Shown here one piece after another: positions 62,030-64,000 of a stretch of 64,000 nucleotides of DNA; within the stretch, counting starts at the first letter, position 1, and the number at the start of each line of letters is the position of its first letter. Origin of the DNA: Neoceratodus forsteri (Eukaryota > Chordata > Ceratodontiformes > Ceratodontidae); contig CM028129.1 in NCBI GenBank assembly GCA_016271365.2, positions 1,009,497,501 through 1,009,561,500 of the forward strand. The letters run 5' to 3'. The notes beneath the pieces are model-generated. The model had not been told where the DNA came from. It saw only the letters and a program-made list of their open reading frames with translations, and did not search any database. Both the position numbers and the translations under genes were made by a program.

Positions 62030-64000
62030 AATCAATCTTCATTTATCCAGACAAACATCGTTGAGCAATCTCATTTACAAGATGGACCTGGCTAAGCCCA
62101 GATTATATTACAAACAGCTATATTTACAGTGGGAATAAAACATAGTAGAAGTGCAAATCAGGATACCCAGACGTACATAACATAACAGTTTGGAAGCATC
62201 AATACGACACAGCGAACAGTATAAATAGTGGGAACAGGCAAGTCCACAGAGATACAGAGATGGATATTGTTACAGTAATTTTCTTAAAAAAAAAAAAAAA
62301 ACACAAGCAAGACCTAGGTATCACTATCATAACAGTCAGACAAAATAAGTGATAACAGCTTTTTCCTTTGACACAGTTCACAAAGGAGTAAAACAAGTAT
62401 AGTTAGGTCTGAAGGGAGCAGACAGCCTGCCAGGTGCTATCACGGCAGCCCCAGAGTGCACTTACATTGGGACTGGGAGGTGGCTGTACAGCGGCTTGCT
62501 GGTAGGTGAGAGTGAGGTACTGAGACAATGGATGGGACAGCACCTGCTGCACATATTTTCCAAAACTAGGTGCTAGCACTGGCTATCCATGTCCAACAGA
62601 CTGTCGATCCACGGTAAGGTCGCAAGGCAGGGCAGATATGAATATGCTACTGCCAGTTTTAGGCAAAGATTCAAAGAGGAGCATAATCACTCAAACTCCC
62701 GATAATTACACTTTCAGCCATAGGGAATAGGATCACACTGGTCAGGGAAGGAAGCGGTTATAGCTATTTTAGCGGAGTACAGGCAGACTATTCGACTTTT
62801 GCCGGAATTGGAAGGATCGCTGAAGAGAACTGCAGAAGCCAGTCGGGAGCAAGGGCTGAAATGCACTCGCAATCCAATTGGTTGGCGGCTTTAGCAGTGC
62901 TTTGCTAGAGAAGAATCTGGGCAAATAGTTTTGGATGGCGGCTTGTGAATGTGCAACCACCTGGGAGCTAGAGATTTTGCGCTTTAGGTGCAGATGCCCC
63001 TTGTAAGACTTGCCTATGTCTAGCAAGAGGGGTACAGGGACCGGAAAGTAATAAATTCATGAGGATTATTAAACATGCACAAATTAACCTGGGGTAAGGC
63101 CTTTCATGGCTAAGGCCAGTCTCGGGGGAGCAAGCTAGCAGCGGTTAGCGATTAGGAGCCGGGGAAACAGTTGCACGGTTCACACACACCTTGAGTATAT
63201 AATGACTTGAAAGCATTAATACTTCGGAGATAGCTTAGTTTCAGTAGTTTTTGCATTTTGTTTGACAAGGATGGCAACGTAAAGCTAAAGGCCATTCTGC
63301 CATAGCGGGTGGTAGCTTTAGGGATGCGTAGGGAGATATAGGAGGCACTTCTTAAGCTGTACGGTCCCAGCTGACTTAAGGGAAGACATTCAGAAATATA
63401 ATGTGGGAGCCTTTTTAAGATAATTCTGTAGGTCCAAAGGACTGCATTTCTTTCACAACTGAATGTAAGCGAGGGCCATCCTGCAGCTTTGTACAATAGG
63501 CAGTGATGAGTAGAGAGGGGAAGACCAGTAATGAACCTGATGGCCTTATGATAAAGCATGTCCAACTTGATAAGCGAGGCTTTGGGACAGTGGCTATATA
63601 GAAAATCTCTGTAGTCGATTTAGGGAGAGAAAAGTAGATTGGACTAGTCGCAGTTTGGCATCATGAGTGAGGAGCTGGCTAATTCTATAGAATAGACCCA
63701 ACCTCTGCCTTAGCTTCTTTGCCAGGTCTTCAACATGCTCAGAAAATGAGAGGTTCTGGTCTAACCACACTCCTAAGTATTTAAACTTTGGGATAAATTC
63801 CAATTTCTTTCCAAGAATTGTGGAAATCAGAGGCAGTGTCCCAGCGCTGGCAGGGTTTGTCACAGGCTAGAGGGTGAGAACAGCACTGCCTTTGTCTTTT
63901 TTGCATTTAAAAGAAGCTTTTTGTGGAGGAGCTGAGTCTGAAGCAGGTCATCTTCTTCCTGTAGGTCTGCACAGGCTGCTTCGGCAGTCGGACAGCTTAT
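62030..64000 (-). mobile_element. Rex1/L2-type LINE R4, 3' part, continues past the window
   Basis: The 3' end is at 62,030 (atcaatcaatcttcatttat, complement of aagattgattgatt), with the shared R1/R3/R4 terminus just inside (gagcaatctcatttacaaga, tggacctggc). A 3' UTR of about 1.1 kb leads to coding: FIPKFKYLGVWLDQNLSFSE, HVEDLAKKLRQRLGLFYRIS, QLLTHDAKLRLVQSTFLSL, a frame break near 63,590, then LDMLYHKAIRFITGLPLSTH and HCLLYKAAGWPSLTFSCERN. The catalytic domain lies beyond 64,000. The coding part is less decayed than in R2. Confidence 0.85.

Noticed and set aside
1..64000. Host protein-coding exons, rRNA, CRISPR, bacterial operons, retroviral env
   Set aside because: I searched by eye for splice-flanked conserved exons and for these classes and saw none. 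Every domain I could name belongs to LINE or DIRS elements. Short unrecognised exons in 17,122-18,420 or 59,571-62,029 cannot be excluded without a database search.

Overview
This window is a block of transposable-element debris from a large, repeat-bloated vertebrate genome. I found no host exon, tRNA or rRNA gene. CR1, Rex1/L2-type and L2 LINEs dominate, together with DIRS-type tyrosine-recombinase retrotransposons, a tRNA-headed SINE, MIR/CORE-type SINEs and foldback elements. This mix, plus the CR1 3' ends of the form gacggcagataaggacc...cagtctgccc...ttctatgtttctatg, suggests an amphibian, perhaps a caecilian. That assignment is from memory of genome composition; salamander, lungfish or another large-genome vertebrate is not excluded. 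Names such as CR1-A/B/C/D, R1-R4 and DIRS-1/2/3 are local labels.

Region 1 (1-15,890) is a nested stack. A minus-strand CR1 (RT 1-395, linker 2,079-2,568, endonuclease 5,496-5,885) is split by an AT-rich insert, a CR1-C 3' end, a SINE-like piece and a truncated CR1-A. Beside it a plus-strand CR1-C (5,965-15,890) is split by a minus-strand Rex1-type LINE (R2, 6,613-14,903). R2 is itself split by a nearly complete plus-strand CR1-A (about 8,871-13,575). A SINE sits in the CR1-C 3' end.

Region 2 (15,895-18,730) holds a CR1 RT scrap, a foldback element of about 275 bp split by a SINE, about 1.3 kb of unassigned sequence and another CR1 scrap.

Region 3 (18,733-50,510) is the main structure: one old DIRS element (DIRS-2) whose inverted terminal repeats now lie about 31.8 kb apart. 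Inside it are an unassigned block carrying a MITE, Rex1-R3 and a SINE (about 19-27 kb), DIRS-2 gag/RT/RNase H relics (27-30.9 kb), a minus-strand CR1-B (30,868 to about 47,640), a SINE, and the DIRS-2 recombinase and internal complementary region. CR1-B is split by an L2 (31,688-32,796) and by a second, younger DIRS element (DIRS-1, 33,743-45,327). DIRS-1 in turn carries a CR1-C, an L2 and a CR1-A, the last one inside its right terminal repeat.

Region 4 (50,680-64,000) holds an L2 tail, a third DIRS recombinase relic, Rex1-R1 (52,113-56,700, split by CR1-C) with a tandemly duplicated upstream segment, a CR1-D split by a SINE, a quiet stretch with a 40-bp minisatellite, and the 3' part of Rex1-R4 running off the end.

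All coding regions look dead (stops, frameshifts, truncations), but the domains remain readable: SGNH esterase and zinc-finger ORF1s, AP endonuclease, RT, RNase H, gag and tyrosine recombinase, plus a 2A-like NPGP motif upstream of the Rex1 endonuclease. The interest lies in the order of insertion, which can be read as a relative chronology.
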